From NCBI RefSeq assembly GCF_009811755.1, contig NZ_BLIV01000002.1, positions 489,001-553,000 on the forward strand: a stretch of DNA of 64,000 bases. Reading direction: 5' to 3'. The DNA comes from Roseobacter cerasinus. Its GTDB lineage: Bacteria; Pseudomonadota; Alphaproteobacteria; Rhodobacterales; Rhodobacteraceae. The first letter of the stretch is position 1; each line of letters begins with the position of its first letter. Made by a program: the position numbers and the translations under genes. This document shows positions 8,851 to 17,504 of this stretch, in pieces. The notes beneath the pieces were generated by a model. The model made no database searches, was not told the DNA's origin, and was given only the letters and a program-made list of their open reading frames with translations.

Positions 8851-9672
8851 ATGAGTGCCACCGCCCGCAAGACCGCCCCGCTGCCCGATGATATCCGGGC
8901 CATGAAGGGCGGCACACCGATTGTCAGTCTGACCGCCTATACGACGCCCATGGCCCAGATGATGGACGCGCAGTGCGACTTTGTGCTGGTAGGGGACAGC
9001 GTGGGCATGGTGCTGCATGGGCTGCCGTCGACGCTGGGTGTCACCATGGAGATGATGGTGATGCACGGGCAGGCGGTGGCGCGGGGGGTGCGCTCTGCGA
9101 TGATGGTGATCGACATGCCGTTTGGGAGCTATGAAGAGGGACCCGCCCAAGCGTTTCGAAATGCCGCGCATCTGATGCGCGAGACAGGCGCGGGAGCGGT
9201 CAAGCTGGAGGGCGGTGTGGCCATGGCGGAGACAATTGCCTTTCTGGTGGCCCGCGGCATTCCGGTGATGGCGCATGTGGGGCTGACGCCGCAGTCGGTG
9301 AACACGCTGGGCGGCTACACCGTGCAGGGACGCGGGGCGGCGGGTGCTGCGCTGATGGCCGATGCGCAGGCCGTGGCCCAAGCTGGCGCTTTCGCGGTGG
9401 TGCTGGAGAAGGTGCCGCAGGGGCTGGCCGATGAGATCACCGGTGCGGTGCCGATCCCGACAATCGGCATAGGGGCGTCGGCGGGGTGCGATGGCCAGAT
9501 CCTCGTCGTGGACGATATGCTGGGTCTATTCACCGCCTTCAAAGCGAAGTTCGTAAAGCGCTATGCCGAGCTTGGGATCACCGGCGAGGCGGCGATTGCG
9601 GCCTATGCCGAGGACGTACGCGCACGCCGTTTTCCAGGGCCGGAGCATGTGTTTGCGGATGCGGCCCCGTGA
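8851..9672 (+). CDS. panB: 3-methyl-2-oxobutanoate hydroxymethyltransferase
   Basis: 273 residues (family about 260-280). It catalyses transfer of a hydroxymethyl group from methylene-THF to 2-oxoisovalerate, giving ketopantoate, the first step of pantothenate synthesis. Motifs seen: [23 protein letters not shown] (metal and substrate site), [28 protein letters not shown], and [23 protein letters not shown] lies upstream of the ATG at 8851. Its TGA overlaps the GTG start of panC (GTGA), so the two are coupled. Confidence 0.97.
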   Translation: MSATARKTAPLPDDIRAMKGGTPIVSLTAYTTPMAQMMDAQCDFVLVGDSVGMVLHGLPSTLGVTMEMMVMHGQAVARGVRSAMMVIDMPFGSYEEGPAQAFRNAAHLMRETGAGAVKLEGGVAMAETIAFLVARGIPVMAHVGLTPQSVNTLGGYTVQGRGAAGAALMADAQAVAQAGAFAVVLEKVPQGLADEITGAVPIPTIGIGASAGCDGQILVVDDMLGLFTAFKAKFVKRYAELGITGEAAIAAYAEDVRARRFPGPEHVFADAAP

Positions 9673-10526
9673 CCGCGCCGATCATACGCACACGGACTGA
9701 GCTGCGCGCGATGACGCGAAGCTGGCGACAGGCGGGGGAGACCATCGGTGTGGTCCCGACCATGGGCGCGTTGCATGATGGGCACTTGAGCCTGGTGGGG
9801 CGGGCCGAGGAGATGTCGCAGCGCGTGATTGTGACGATCTTCGTGAACCCCAAGCAGTTCAACAACGCGCAAGATCTCGCGAACTATCCGCGTACGGAGC
9901 ATGAGGATGCGCGCAAGCTTGAGAGGTTTGCGGTCGATGCGATCTATGTGCCCGATGGGTCGCAGATGTACCCGGATGGCTTTGCCACGAACGTGAGTGT
10001 GGCCGGGCTGACGGATGTGCTCTGCGGCGCGCATAGGCCCGGGCACTTCGACGGGGTTGCGACCGTGGTGGCGAAGTTGTTTTTGCAGACCTCGGCGGAT
10101 TTCGCGTTTTTTGGCGAGAAAGATTTCCAGCAGCTGCAGGTGGTCCGCCGGATGGCGCGCGACCTTGATATCCCGGTGCAAGTGGTCGGCTGCCCCACGA
10201 TCCGTGAGATCGACGGTCTGGCGATGTCCTCGCGCAATCTCCTGCTGTCTGATCAGGCGCGCAGCCGGGCCGCTGCGCTGCATGAGGTGATGGAACAGAT
10301 GGCGGAGGCGCTGGGGCGAGGCGCGGTCATCTCAGACCTGAGGCCGGAGGCAGAGGCGCGTCTGGCAGCCTCCGGCTTTGGCAAAATCGACTATCTGGAG
10401 ATGCGCACGCTGGACGGGTTGGCCTTGATCGATTGCGCAACCGAACCCGCGCGGCTTTTCGCGGCGGCCTACATGGCCGGCGTGCGGCTAATCGACAACA
10501 TCGAGGTGCCGGTGCCCGGGTCATGA
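9669..10526 (+). CDS. panC: Pantothenate synthetase
   Basis: 285 residues. It condenses pantoate with beta-alanine using ATP through a pantoyl-adenylate. Visible nucleotidyl-transferase motifs: [15 protein letters not shown] (HIGH-type), [31 protein letters not shown], and AMSSRN with the KMSKS-like loop. It starts at GTG 9669 inside the panB stop, giving a tight panBC operon. Cytoplasmic. Confidence 0.97.
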   Translation: MTAPIIRTRTELRAMTRSWRQAGETIGVVPTMGALHDGHLSLVGRAEEMSQRVIVTIFVNPKQFNNAQDLANYPRTEHEDARKLERFAVDAIYVPDGSQMYPDGFATNVSVAGLTDVLCGAHRPGHFDGVATVVAKLFLQTSADFAFFGEKDFQQLQVVRRMARDLDIPVQVVGCPTIREIDGLAMSSRNLLLSDQARSRAAALHEVMEQMAEALGRGAVISDLRPEAEARLAASGFGKIDYLEMRTLDGLALIDCATEPARLFAAAYMAGVRLIDNIEVPVPGS

Positions 10527-10632
10527 AAGGGCCACCGGCTGTCTTGCCAAGGCATTGCGACGCGTCGACGCGATCCTTCGCGCCGTGCGGCCAAGGCGTG
10601 CCACCAGTTTTGACAAAAGAAGGAGCCGTGTC

Positions 10633-11049
10633 GTGATCACTGCCCCAAAGCTTGCGGCTCTTGCGGTCGTATTGAAAGACGACAAGTTGCTGTTGGTCAA
10701 ACGGCGCAACGAACCCGATGCCGGATTGTGGGGGTTTCCCGGCGGGCATGTGGATCTGGGTGAGACGGCCATGGAAGCGGCAGCGCGTGAATTGCGGGAA
10801 GAGACCGGAGTTGTCGGACGGCCCCTGCGCTATCTCACCAACATCGATGTCATTGTTCGGGATGCGGCAGACAGGATCCAGTTCCATTTCCTGCTGGCTG
10901 CTGTCTTATGCGAGCACATTTCAGGAGAACCAACGGCGGATGACGACGTCAGCGACGCCGGGTGGCATGATGTAGAAAGTATCTTGAGCGGCCAGCTGCG
11001 TTGCAGTCTGCATGTCGACGATGTCGCCCGGGTTGCACTGGGCGGCTGA
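10633..11049 (+). CDS. NUDIX hydrolase
   Basis: 138 residues with a complete Nudix box, residues 38-60, GX5EX7REUXEEXGU satisfied by Gly38, Glu44, Arg52-Glu53, Glu56-Glu57 and Gly59. It hydrolyses a nucleoside diphosphate linked to another group; substrate unknown (relatives include ADP-ribose and 8-oxo-dGTP pyrophosphatases). I start it at GTG 10633 because AAGGAG sits eight bases upstream; the longer frame has no such signal. It lies 106 bases after panC and may be a separate unit. Confidence 0.9.
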   Translation: MITAPKLAALAVVLKDDKLLLVKRRNEPDAGLWGFPGGHVDLGETAMEAAARELREETGVVGRPLRYLTNIDVIVRDAADRIQFHFLLAAVLCEHISGEPTADDDVSDAGWHDVESILSGQLRCSLHVDDVARVALGG

Positions 11050-11173
11050 TCGCGGTCCTTCGTGCTGTGTCGTGTGGCTTGGGCGCATGACATGACGACT
11101 GGCTGAGCCACCCACATCTCAGACTGATGTCTACGATAGGCGCCCGATCGCCGTTCCATGCCGTGGTGCCCCC

Positions 11174-11497
11174 CTAGCTGTCGCGGTAGTGGTCTTCCGC
11201 TTCGGTCACATCGATGCCGAGAGCTTCAAGGCCGGCTTCCAGATGGTCGGGCAGCTCGGGCATGCCCGAAAGATAGTTTTCCGTCGGTGCCGTGGCCTCA
11301 GCCGTTGCCGTCGCCAAAGCTTCGGCCCAGTCCTCCGGTTCGAAGCTCTCACGCCCGACCCACATGAGGGCGACGAGGTTGGCAGCCTCCTCTTCGTTGA
11401 AGCCGGAGATATAGTCCCGCAGGTGGTTGCTGTCCGGCCCATATTCGCGGGCCAGGAAGATCACGCGGACGACCTTGTTTGTGCTGATGTTAGGCAC
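11174..11497 (-). CDS. DUF3775 domain protein
   Basis: 107 residues, acidic, matching the pattern of the DUF3775 family (start VPNISTNKVVRVIFLAREYG; FNEEEAANLVALMWVGR; DWAEAL). Function unknown. The GTG at 11497 follows GGGGAGG by seven bases, so it is preferred to an upstream ATG-equivalent. It converges with the NUDIX gene and shares its strand with the downstream M20 and aminotransferase genes. Confidence 0.8.
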   Translation of the reverse strand: MPNISTNKVVRVIFLAREYGPDSNHLRDYISGFNEEEAANLVALMWVGRESFEPEDWAEALATATAEATAPTENYLSGMPELPDHLEAGLEALGIDVTEAEDHYRDS

Positions 11498-11619
11498 TTT
11501 GAAACCTCCCCGTTTTGCGATGTCTGAATGAGGTACAGTCAATCCCGGACGGGCGGTATTGGCAAGCGAGATCGGCAGGCAAAAGCCGATTTAGGCAGGT
11601 CTTCGGCTGCGACTTTGTG

Positions 11620-12906
11620 TCAGCCCTTCGGCAGCAGGAGCGTTTCCAGCGCACGGCCCATGACCTTGGCGCTGTCGACCATATCCTGGATACCCACGTA
11701 TTCGTCGGGCTTGTGGGCAAGCTCCAGGATGCCTGGCCCATAGGCAATGCAGTTCTTCAGCTTGCCGATGCGATCGATGTGTTTTTGATCGTAGGTTCCG
11801 GGGGAGGCCACGTAGTCTGGCGGTTTGCCAATCACGTCCTCGATGGCCTGCGCGACGGTCTGCACCACGGGTGCGTCCCGGTCGGTCATGGAGGGCAGGA
11901 CGGAGTTCAGCTCTGTCAGCTCATAGTCGAAATCGGGCCGGGTGGCCTTTAACCCTTCCAGTAGGGCTGTGACCTCCTCGCGGACCTGGTCCAGCGGTTC
12001 CTCAACCAAAAAACGCCGGTCGATCACGATGCGGCAGCTGTCGGGCACGCAATGCGCCGGCAACCCGGTGAAATCGGGGTCCTGCTCCTGCTGGCCGCCG
12101 TGGATGGAATTGATGTTCATGGTCGATTGCCGCGCCCCCTCAGGCACCACCGGCATATCGGTGTGGCGCGCCGCCATGGCCGGGAAGAGCTTGTCTTCGA
12201 AAGCGTTCAGCACCGCCCCCATGTGGCGCACTGCGCAATCCCCCAGAAATGGCATGGAGCCATGGGCAATCTCGCCCTTTGTTTCGATCTCAGCCCACCA
12301 GCCGCCGCGATGCCCAAGGCAGATCCGATCCTTGTTCAGCGGTTCCGGGATGATCACGTGCTGCACGCGCTTGGGATCGAAATAGCCCTGTTCGGCCAGA
12401 TGCGCGACGCCGCCGTAGCCGCCGGATTCCTCGTCGGCGGTGCCGGAGATCTCGATGGCGCCCGCGTATCCGGGGTGGGTTTCGATGAAGGCTTCGGCCG
12501 CGATGATCGAGGCGGCGAGGCCTCCTTTCATGTCGCAGGCCCCGCGCCCGTAGATCTTGCCGTCCTTGATCTCGCCGCTGAAAGCATCGACCGTCCAGCC
12601 GCGCCCGACCTCAACCACGTCCGTGTGGCTGTTGAAATGCACGCACTCGCCAGTGTGCGCCCCCTCGTGCCGGGCGATGATGTTCCAGCGGGGGAAGGTC
12701 GCACTGTCGCCCGGGCTATCGGTGGCGCGGAGGAGATGTGTGGCGAATCCATGCGCCGAGAGGCGCTTGTCGAGGTATTCGCAGATCTGGCGATAGCAGG
12801 CGCCCGGGGGGTTGAGGGTCGGAATGCGGATCAGGTCCTGGGTCAGGGCGATCAGCTCATCGCGTTTGGCATCGATCGCATCGGGCAGGGAGGGGGGGTG
12901 CAACAT
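11620..12906 (-). CDS. M20 family deacylase (ArgE/DapE-like)
   Basis: 428 residues of the zinc-dependent M20 amidohydrolase family. Metal-site motifs are visible: HFNSHTDVV (His, Asp), YGRGACDMKGG (bridging Asp), GTADEESGGYG (catalytic Glu and ligand Glu), and HRGGWW/HGSMP in the dimerisation domain. Relatives hydrolyse N-acyl amino acids such as N-acetylornithine; a true dapE is elsewhere in the window (56048), so this one is probably for another N-acyl substrate. Start at ATG 12906 is the best fit to the family, although no good Shine-Dalgarno is seen. Confidence 0.87.
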   Translation of the reverse strand: MLHPPSLPDAIDAKRDELIALTQDLIRIPTLNPPGACYRQICEYLDKRLSAHGFATHLLRATDSPGDSATFPRWNIIARHEGAHTGECVHFNSHTDVVEVGRGWTVDAFSGEIKDGKIYGRGACDMKGGLAASIIAAEAFIETHPGYAGAIEISGTADEESGGYGGVAHLAEQGYFDPKRVQHVIIPEPLNKDRICLGHRGGWWAEIETKGEIAHGSMPFLGDCAVRHMGAVLNAFEDKLFPAMAARHTDMPVVPEGARQSTMNINSIHGGQQEQDPDFTGLPAHCVPDSCRIVIDRRFLVEEPLDQVREEVTALLEGLKATRPDFDYELTELNSVLPSMTDRDAPVVQTVAQAIEDVIGKPPDYVASPGTYDQKHIDRIGKLKNCIAYGPGILELAHKPDEYVGIQDMVDSAKVMGRALETLLLPKG

Positions 12907-12961
12907 GGCTGAAACTCTGCGCTGCAGCTCAGGGCTTGGCAAGAGGCGGATGTCGCGCCGA

Positions 12962-12983
12962 TGAGTATTTTTGGAAGGGTGAA
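12962..12983. repeat. Dispersed intergenic repeat, copy 2
   Basis: Identical over 22 bases to 182-203. It lies nine bases after the stop codon of the minus-strand aminotransferase gene, in the 86-base gap before the M20 gene. Confidence 0.7.
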
Positions 12984-12992
12984 GGGGGAGGG

Positions 12993-14249
12993 TCAGCCCG
13001 CGTCGCCCAGGCCGTTCATGGCGGCGAGGAAGGCGGCGATTTCGTCCGGGCTGTTGTAATGGCAGAGCGAGACCCGCACAGCGGCACCAAGACCGAGAGG
13101 GGCGAGGATATTACCGGAGTAGTGATCGGCCTTGCGGATATGGGTGCGGATGCCCTGGCTGTTCAGTTTGTTGACAATTTCGGCAGCGGGTCTGGTGTTG
13201 GTCGCAAAGGTGACGAGACCTTCACGCCCGGGGTTGTCGATGCCGCCCAGGATGGTCACACCGGGCAGCTCGGCCAGCCCCGGCAGGTTGCCGGTGCCGT
13301 GCAGCATCGTCTGGGTCAGCGCCTTCTCATGCGCGCGGATGGCGTCACTTGCCGCCTCGATGCGCAGGCGGGGATCGGCGCTGGATGTGTGCTGTGACCC
13401 AAGCCAATTGAGGTAGGCCACCACATCGGAGAATGTGGCATAGGCGCCGGTGTCGCGGGTTCCCATCTCCCAGTTTGTCTCTGGCCCGTTCGTCAGCTGT
13501 TCGAGTGGCAGGTCGCTCAGGCGGTCAGAGACCCAGGCCACGCCGTAGCCATGGCGCGAGAAGGCCTTGTAGGGCGAGATCACGTAGCCATCAATGTCAT
13601 AGGCGGCAATGTCGATGGCGCCGTGGCTTGCGTGTTGGATCCCGTCGACGATGATGAACGCCTCTGGGGCCTTGGCTCGGATTGCCGCCGATATGCTCGC
13701 CACATCATTGGCGATGCCGGTCACCGGGGACGTATGCAGGATGGTGGCCACGCGTACGTCTGCGGTCACACGGGCCGCATAAGCCTCGGCTGTCACGGCG
13801 CCGGTCGCATTGTCATGTGGGACGGAGATATAGAGTTTGCCCGATTGTTGCGCCCAATGGGTGGCAGCGGAGCGCGAAGCCGGGTGTTCGACGGTGGAGC
13901 CGATCACCGTGCCTTGCGGTGTCCCCATCACCGCCGTGCGAAGGAGGCGGAAGGTCAGTTCGGTGCCGCTCTCACCGACAAAGGCCTGCCCGCCGCCCGG
14001 ATTGAACAGTGTGGCCATATCCTGTTTGGCGGTGGCAATGATCTCCATCAGCGCATGGGCTGCGGGATTGTCGCGGCCCTGATTGTCGGGCAGGGCGGCA
14101 AAGCGCGCAGAGGTTTCAACAACACTGTTGAGCGTCAGTGCGCCGCCTGCATTTTCGAAGAAGATGCGCGGGCCCTGGAAGGGACAACTGTCAACATGCG
14201 CGAAGCGGCTGCGGATCTCGGACATCAGGATGGGGGTGAAGGCGGGCAT
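12993..14249 (-). CDS. Class V aminotransferase (SufS/isopenicillin-epimerase-like)
   Basis: 418-residue PLP enzyme of fold type I, class V. PLP contacts visible include GESGTELTFRLLRTAV (phosphate loop), IIVDGIQHASHG (Asp binding the pyridine nitrogen and His) and VISPYKAFSRHGYGV with the Schiff-base Lys. The C-terminal NKLNSQGIRTHIRKADHY is typical of cysteine-desulfurase-like proteins. No Cys-containing active loop of SufS/IscS was recognised, so an isopenicillin-N-epimerase-like amino acid lyase or aminotransferase role is more likely than Fe-S assembly. GGAG lies four bases before the ATG at 14249. Confidence 0.85.
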   Translation of the reverse strand: MPAFTPILMSEIRSRFAHVDSCPFQGPRIFFENAGGALTLNSVVETSARFAALPDNQGRDNPAAHALMEIIATAKQDMATLFNPGGGQAFVGESGTELTFRLLRTAVMGTPQGTVIGSTVEHPASRSAATHWAQQSGKLYISVPHDNATGAVTAEAYAARVTADVRVATILHTSPVTGIANDVASISAAIRAKAPEAFIIVDGIQHASHGAIDIAAYDIDGYVISPYKAFSRHGYGVAWVSDRLSDLPLEQLTNGPETNWEMGTRDTGAYATFSDVVAYLNWLGSQHTSSADPRLRIEAASDAIRAHEKALTQTMLHGTGNLPGLAELPGVTILGGIDNPGREGLVTFATNTRPAAEIVNKLNSQGIRTHIRKADHYSGNILAPLGLGAAVRVSLCHYNSPDEIAAFLAAMNGLGDAG

Positions 14250-14274
14250 GGCGCTCCTTGAGGGCAGTGTCTTT

Positions 14275-14300
14275 GGAACCCATTCAGGCGCTGGCGTGTT
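14275..14300 (+). promoter_or_regulatory. EcfG-type promoter for the YfdC-like gene
   Basis: GGAAC at 14275-14279, 17-base spacer, TGTT at 14297-14300. This matches the alphaproteobacterial general-stress sigma EcfG consensus GGAAC-N16/17-CGTT with one -10 mismatch. The ATG follows 44 bases downstream. Confidence 0.6.
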
Positions 14301-14343
14301 GGGAGTCAAGCGCGCGCGGCGACAGGAGCACCCGACAAACAAC

Positions 14344-15171
14344 ATGCGACATGATTTGGAACAGGACGAAGAGAAGCAGGAAGAAGCCTCGGTGCAGGAG
14401 GCAATCGGGCTGGCGCCAAAACTGATCTACGAAGTCATTCGCCGCGAAGGCGAGGAGGAGATGGCGCGCCCAAAGCGGTCGTTGATCTGGTCCGGCATTG
14501 CGGCGGGTGTCATGATCAGCCTGTCGGTGCTGGGCGAGGCGATCTTTCGAACTTATTTGCCGGATGTGCCGCATAGCTATCTGATCGAAAATCTGGGCTA
14601 CTCGCTTGGATTTCTGGCTGTGATCCTTGGTCGAATGCAGCTTTTTACCGAGAACACGATCACAACGGTATTGCCGGTGATGGTGCAACGCACATGGTCC
14701 AGTTTCGGGTGTATGCTGCGGCTCTGGGGGATCGTGCTGGCGGCCAATGTGGTCGGCGCCTTTGCGGTCGCCGCGCTCTTCGTGTTCACGCCCGCCTTGC
14801 CACCGGACATCATGCCAGCGGTCATTGACCTGTCCCATCACGCGACGGGCATGGGGGCACAGGCCTCGTTCTGGCGCGGCATTCCGGCAGGCGTCATCGT
14901 GGCATTGATCGTCTGGATGATGCCGCAGGCAGAAAGCTCGAAATTCCTGCTCATCATGGCGTTCACCTGGCTCATTGCTGCAGGTGATTTCACCCATATC
15001 GTCGCAGGATCGGTTGAAATGGCAGTGCTTGTCTGGATGGGCGATCTGGGTGCTGCACAGGCGGTCGGCGGATTTTTCCTGCCGGTTCTGGCTGGCAACA
15101 TCATCGGCGGCACGGCGATCTTTACCCTCATGGCCTGGGGTCAGGTGCGGGACGAGCTGTCGGCGGACTAG
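14344..15171 (+). CDS. Formate/nitrite transporter family protein (YfdC-like)
   Basis: 275 residues. A charged N-terminus (about 1-45, rich in Glu, Lys and Gln) is followed by about six membrane segments of the FNT fold. Visible landmarks are LIWSGIAAGVMISLSVLGEA, YSLGFLAVILGRMQLFTENT, AFTWLIAAGDFTHIVAGSVE and GNIIGGTAIFTLMAWGQV. YfdC is a divergent FNT branch whose solute is not established. It is preceded by an EcfG promoter match, so it is probably stress induced. Start at ATG 14344; an AGGAG is 14 bases upstream. Confidence 0.87.
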   Translation: MRHDLEQDEEKQEEASVQEAIGLAPKLIYEVIRREGEEEMARPKRSLIWSGIAAGVMISLSVLGEAIFRTYLPDVPHSYLIENLGYSLGFLAVILGRMQLFTENTITTVLPVMVQRTWSSFGCMLRLWGIVLAANVVGAFAVAALFVFTPALPPDIMPAVIDLSHHATGMGAQASFWRGIPAGVIVALIVWMMPQAESSKFLLIMAFTWLIAAGDFTHIVAGSVEMAVLVWMGDLGAAQAVGGFFLPVLAGNIIGGTAIFTLMAWGQVRDELSAD

Positions 15172-15179
15172 GTTTTTTC

Positions 15180-15204
15180 GGAACCTCGGAGACACAAAGA
15201 CGTT
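15180..15204 (+). promoter_or_regulatory. EcfG-type promoter for PLDc_N-yihY
   Basis: GGAAC at 15180-15184, 16-base spacer, CGTT at 15201-15204: an exact match to the EcfG consensus. It starts just eight bases after the preceding gene's stop, with the next ATG at 15235. Confidence 0.78.
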
Positions 15205-15234
15205 GAGCCATCAAGGAAACTCAGGAGAAAAATC

Positions 15235-15423
15235 ATGGAATATGCAGGAATTGGCGGCTTTATCATTCTGGTCCTGAACATCTGGGCCATCGTTTCGATC
15301 ATCGGATCAGGCGCTTCCACGGGTTCAAAAGTGCTTTGGACACTGCTCGTGCTCGTGCTACCTGTGGTTGGGTTCATCGTCTGGTTGATCGCCGGACCCC
15401 GTGCTGCGAGGGCCGCCATCTAA
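15235..15423 (+). CDS. PLDc_N domain small membrane protein
   Basis: 62 residues with two membrane segments (about 5-25 and 33-53) joined by a short loop, ending GPRAARAAI. The pattern VLPVVGFIVWLIAGPR matches the phospholipase D N-terminal (PLDc_N) membrane module that often stands alone in stress-regulated loci. No catalytic HKD motif. AGGAG is seven bases before the ATG. It is co-transcribed with the yihY-like gene, whose ATG comes two bases after this stop codon. Confidence 0.85.
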   Translation: MEYAGIGGFIILVLNIWAIVSIIGSGASTGSKVLWTLLVLVLPVVGFIVWLIAGPRAARAAI

Positions 15424-15424
15424 A

Positions 15425-16330
15425 ATGCCCCAAGGGCAACCACTCAGATTTTCTGTCAATCGCGCGACCGTCTTTGGCGTCGGAAAACAGGTTGGCACCA
15501 ACAACCTCAGCCTCATCGCGGCTGGGGTTGCTTTCTATTCCATGCTGTCGGTTTTTCCGGCCCTTGCAGCGCTGATCGCGGTGCTGAGCCTCGTCGCCAA
15601 CCCGGCTGTTGTCATTGTCCAAATGCAAGAGTTTCGCTCGCTGATGCCGGAAGAGGTGTATGACATTCTCAACGGTCAGGTTGTCGCGCTTGTCAGCGCC
15701 AGCTCCGGCACGCTGGGTTGGGCGGGTGCGATTTCACTTGGATTGGCGCTCTGGTCGGCGCGGGCGGGCGTTGGCGCGATGATGCACGGGCTGAATGTTG
15801 TTTATGGCCGCGAGGGACGGTCAAGCTTCAAGCACTACCTGCGTGCGTTGCTGCTGACGGCGTGTTTGCTGGGCGTGGGCCTCGTGTCGGTCTTGACCAT
15901 TGTGGTCACGCCCATCGTCCTGTCATTTTTTCCTCTTGGGGTGCTGGCCTCCTTTGCTCTTGAGTTGTTGCGCTGGGTCATCGCAATTGCCGTGATCTTT
16001 GGCGGGATTGGGCTGCTTTATCGGTTTGGGCCCAATCGAAAGGGTATCCAGATCGGGTGGCTGACGCCGGGTGCCGTCGTGTCCGGAACGAGCTGGGCCG
16101 CCATGTCCATTGCCTTTTCCTATTACGTCAAGCATTTCGGCAACTACAATGAGGTCTATGGCTCAATCGGAGCAGTGATCGCCATGCTGGTCTGGTTGTG
16201 GCTGAGCAGTTTTCTGGTGTTGATCGGGGCCGCTCTGAACGCGGAGATCGAGAAGCGCCAACCGGACCGCGCGCCAGAGATGCAGGGACCGCCCGCGCCT
16301 CAGGCTGCACCCCCGCAGGCGGCCGAGTAG
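15425..16330 (+). CDS. YihY/BrkB family inner-membrane protein
   Basis: 301 residues, six predicted membrane segments, cytoplasmic Pro/Ala-rich tail. Family landmarks: NNLSLIAAGVAFYSMLSVFPALAAL, SARAGVGAMMHGLNVVYGREG, LLYRFGPNRKG, YGSIGAVIAMLVWLWLSSFLVLIGAALNAE. Once mis-called ribonuclease BN; the real role is unknown, possibly transport or envelope-related. The start at 15425 places it two bases after the PLDc_N stop, so both should be expressed from the EcfG promoter at 15180. Confidence 0.92.
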   Translation: MPQGQPLRFSVNRATVFGVGKQVGTNNLSLIAAGVAFYSMLSVFPALAALIAVLSLVANPAVVIVQMQEFRSLMPEEVYDILNGQVVALVSASSGTLGWAGAISLGLALWSARAGVGAMMHGLNVVYGREGRSSFKHYLRALLLTACLLGVGLVSVLTIVVTPIVLSFFPLGVLASFALELLRWVIAIAVIFGGIGLLYRFGPNRKGIQIGWLTPGAVVSGTSWAAMSIAFSYYVKHFGNYNEVYGSIGAVIAMLVWLWLSSFLVLIGAALNAEIEKRQPDRAPEMQGPPAPQAAPPQAAE

Positions 16331-16363
16331 CTGCGGCATTCCGTCATCGGGGCCATTTTTTGC

Positions 16364-16389
16364 GGAACGTATCGCCGATACCTTGTGTT
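16364..16389 (+). promoter_or_regulatory. EcfG-type promoter for dps
   Basis: GGAAC at 16364-16368, 17-base spacer, TGTT at 16386-16389. One -10 mismatch to the EcfG consensus. The dps start codon is 32 bases downstream with AAAGGAG between. Confidence 0.62.
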
Positions 16390-16421
16390 TCTCCTGCAAC
16401 GAAACACGAAAGGAGATACAG

Positions 16422-16919
16422 ATGACAAGCGCCTTGAATGTCGTACCAGAGACAACCGAGATCAGCACCGGGGTGAAGGACGCCCCCGCGATGGCAACCG
16501 GGCTGGAGAGCGCGCTGGCAGACACCTACCGCCTCCTTTTCAAGACACATGCCACCCACTGGAATGTGGAAGGGCCGCTGTTTTTCTCGGTGCACAACCT
16601 GACAGAAGAGCAATATGAAAACCTCTTTGAGGCGGCAGACGTTCTGGCTGAGCGTATTCGTGCTTTGGGTCAACTGGCACCGGCAACGCTGTCCTCGATT
16701 GTCGCGAATTCGGTGGTTCAGGATGAGGAAACACCTGCCTCCGCTGGCGAAATGTGCGAAGATCTCGCGGCCGATCATGAGCGTGTGGCGCACCGCCTGC
16801 ATGCGCTGATCAAAATTGCTGGTGAGCACGGCGACCCGGTGACAGAAGATCTCGCAACCGAGCGTGCAGCCTTCCACGAGAAAGCAGCGTGGATGCTGCG
16901 CTCCATCGCCAAGAGTTAA
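16422..16919 (+). CDS. dps: Dps-like DNA-protection ferritin
   Basis: 165-residue Dps/ferritin-like protein. The intersubunit ferroxidase ligands are visible: His46 in THATHWNVEG, then a second His (58) and the DxxxE pair Asp73/Glu77 in NLFEAADVLAERI. It binds and oxidises Fe(II) with peroxide and coats DNA in stressed cells, assembling as a dodecamer. A strong AAAGGAG precedes the ATG at 16422. It has an EcfG promoter match and its own terminator hairpin, making it a monocistronic stress gene. Confidence 0.94.
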   Translation: MTSALNVVPETTEISTGVKDAPAMATGLESALADTYRLLFKTHATHWNVEGPLFFSVHNLTEEQYENLFEAADVLAERIRALGQLAPATLSSIVANSVVQDEETPASAGEMCEDLAADHERVAHRLHALIKIAGEHGDPVTEDLATERAAFHEKAAWMLRSIAKS

Positions 16920-16942
16920 CCCCGCCACCCCAGGCACAGCAG

Positions 16943-16969
16943 AAGCCTCGCCACAGTATGGCGGGGCTT
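16943..16969 (+). terminator. Terminator after dps
   Basis: Eleven-base arms AAGCCTCGCCA / TGGCGGGGCTT (one G-U pair) around a 5-base loop, 24 bases after the dps stop. It could also serve the converging gene at 17007. Confidence 0.72.
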
Positions 16970-17006
16970 CCACTATTCAAGCGGCGTCCAGCACCGCCGA
17001 AGTTGT

Positions 17007-17417
17007 TCACACTGCCTTGGCAGCTGTTTTCCAACCACTGTCGCCCATTTTGCCAATCGGGCGACAAGACAGCAGAACACTTGCGCCAATCACCAAAGCG
17101 GCCATTTGGCCCAGGCCGACGGCGGGCCAGATCATGCCGATCTGGGCGTCGAAGTATTTTTGCGGCCCAAAGGACGCCATCGCCATCAGCGCCGCAACGA
17201 CGCTCAGGACGCGCCCGGTGATCGTGCCCAGCGGGGTTACGATGATCGCGGCCAGAGCAATGGATATCGAGGCCCCGATAAACGGCGCGATCCCAAACAG
17301 CGGTGTCGCAACGGGCGGATGGGGCTCTATGCCCGCATAGAGCGCCGACAACATGGTCAGCTGCAAAAGTATCAAAATCGTAAGGGCAGCATTTGCACGT
17401 CTTTCCAGTTGAGTCAT
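17007..17417 (-). CDS. Small membrane protein, 136 aa, divergent from a TetR regulator
   Basis: Four predicted membrane segments (about 10-30, 42-62, 72-90, 98-118) and a short polar tail. I do not recognise the family. AGGAGAG lies before the ATG at 17417. Its promoter region holds two copies of a palindromic operator shared with the divergent TetR gene, so it is very likely the regulator's target; relatives of such pairs include efflux or stress membrane proteins, but no function is assigned. Confidence 0.78.
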   Translation of the reverse strand: MTQLERRANAALTILILLQLTMLSALYAGIEPHPPVATPLFGIAPFIGASISIALAAIIVTPLGTITGRVLSVVAALMAMASFGPQKYFDAQIGMIWPAVGLGQMAALVIGASVLLSCRPIGKMGDSGWKTAAKAV

Positions 17418-17432
17418 ATTGTCTCTCCTAGG

Positions 17433-17449
17433 CGTAATATGTGTTACGG
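17433..17449. promoter_or_regulatory. TetR operator, copy 1
   Basis: CGTAATATGTGTTACGG, an inverted repeat CGTAA-N6-TTACG, exactly repeated at 17461-17477. It lies about 16 bases upstream of the membrane-protein start codon. Confidence 0.75.
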
Positions 17450-17459
17450 TTTGCCTTAT

Positions 17460-17477
17460 CCGTAATATGTGTTACGG
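17460..17477. promoter_or_regulatory. TetR operator, copy 2
   Basis: CCGTAATATGTGTTACGG; same 17-base core as copy 1, centres 28 bases apart, in the gap between the divergent membrane-protein and TetR genes. Likely autoregulatory operator. Confidence 0.75.
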
Positions 17478-17504
17478 ATTCTGTCAACCGAGGAGAGAAA
17501 TTAA

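Noticed and set aside
14284-15195. 303-codon minus-strand frame over the YfdC-like gene
   Set aside because: Shadow of a clear membrane protein gene; His/Arg-rich translation.
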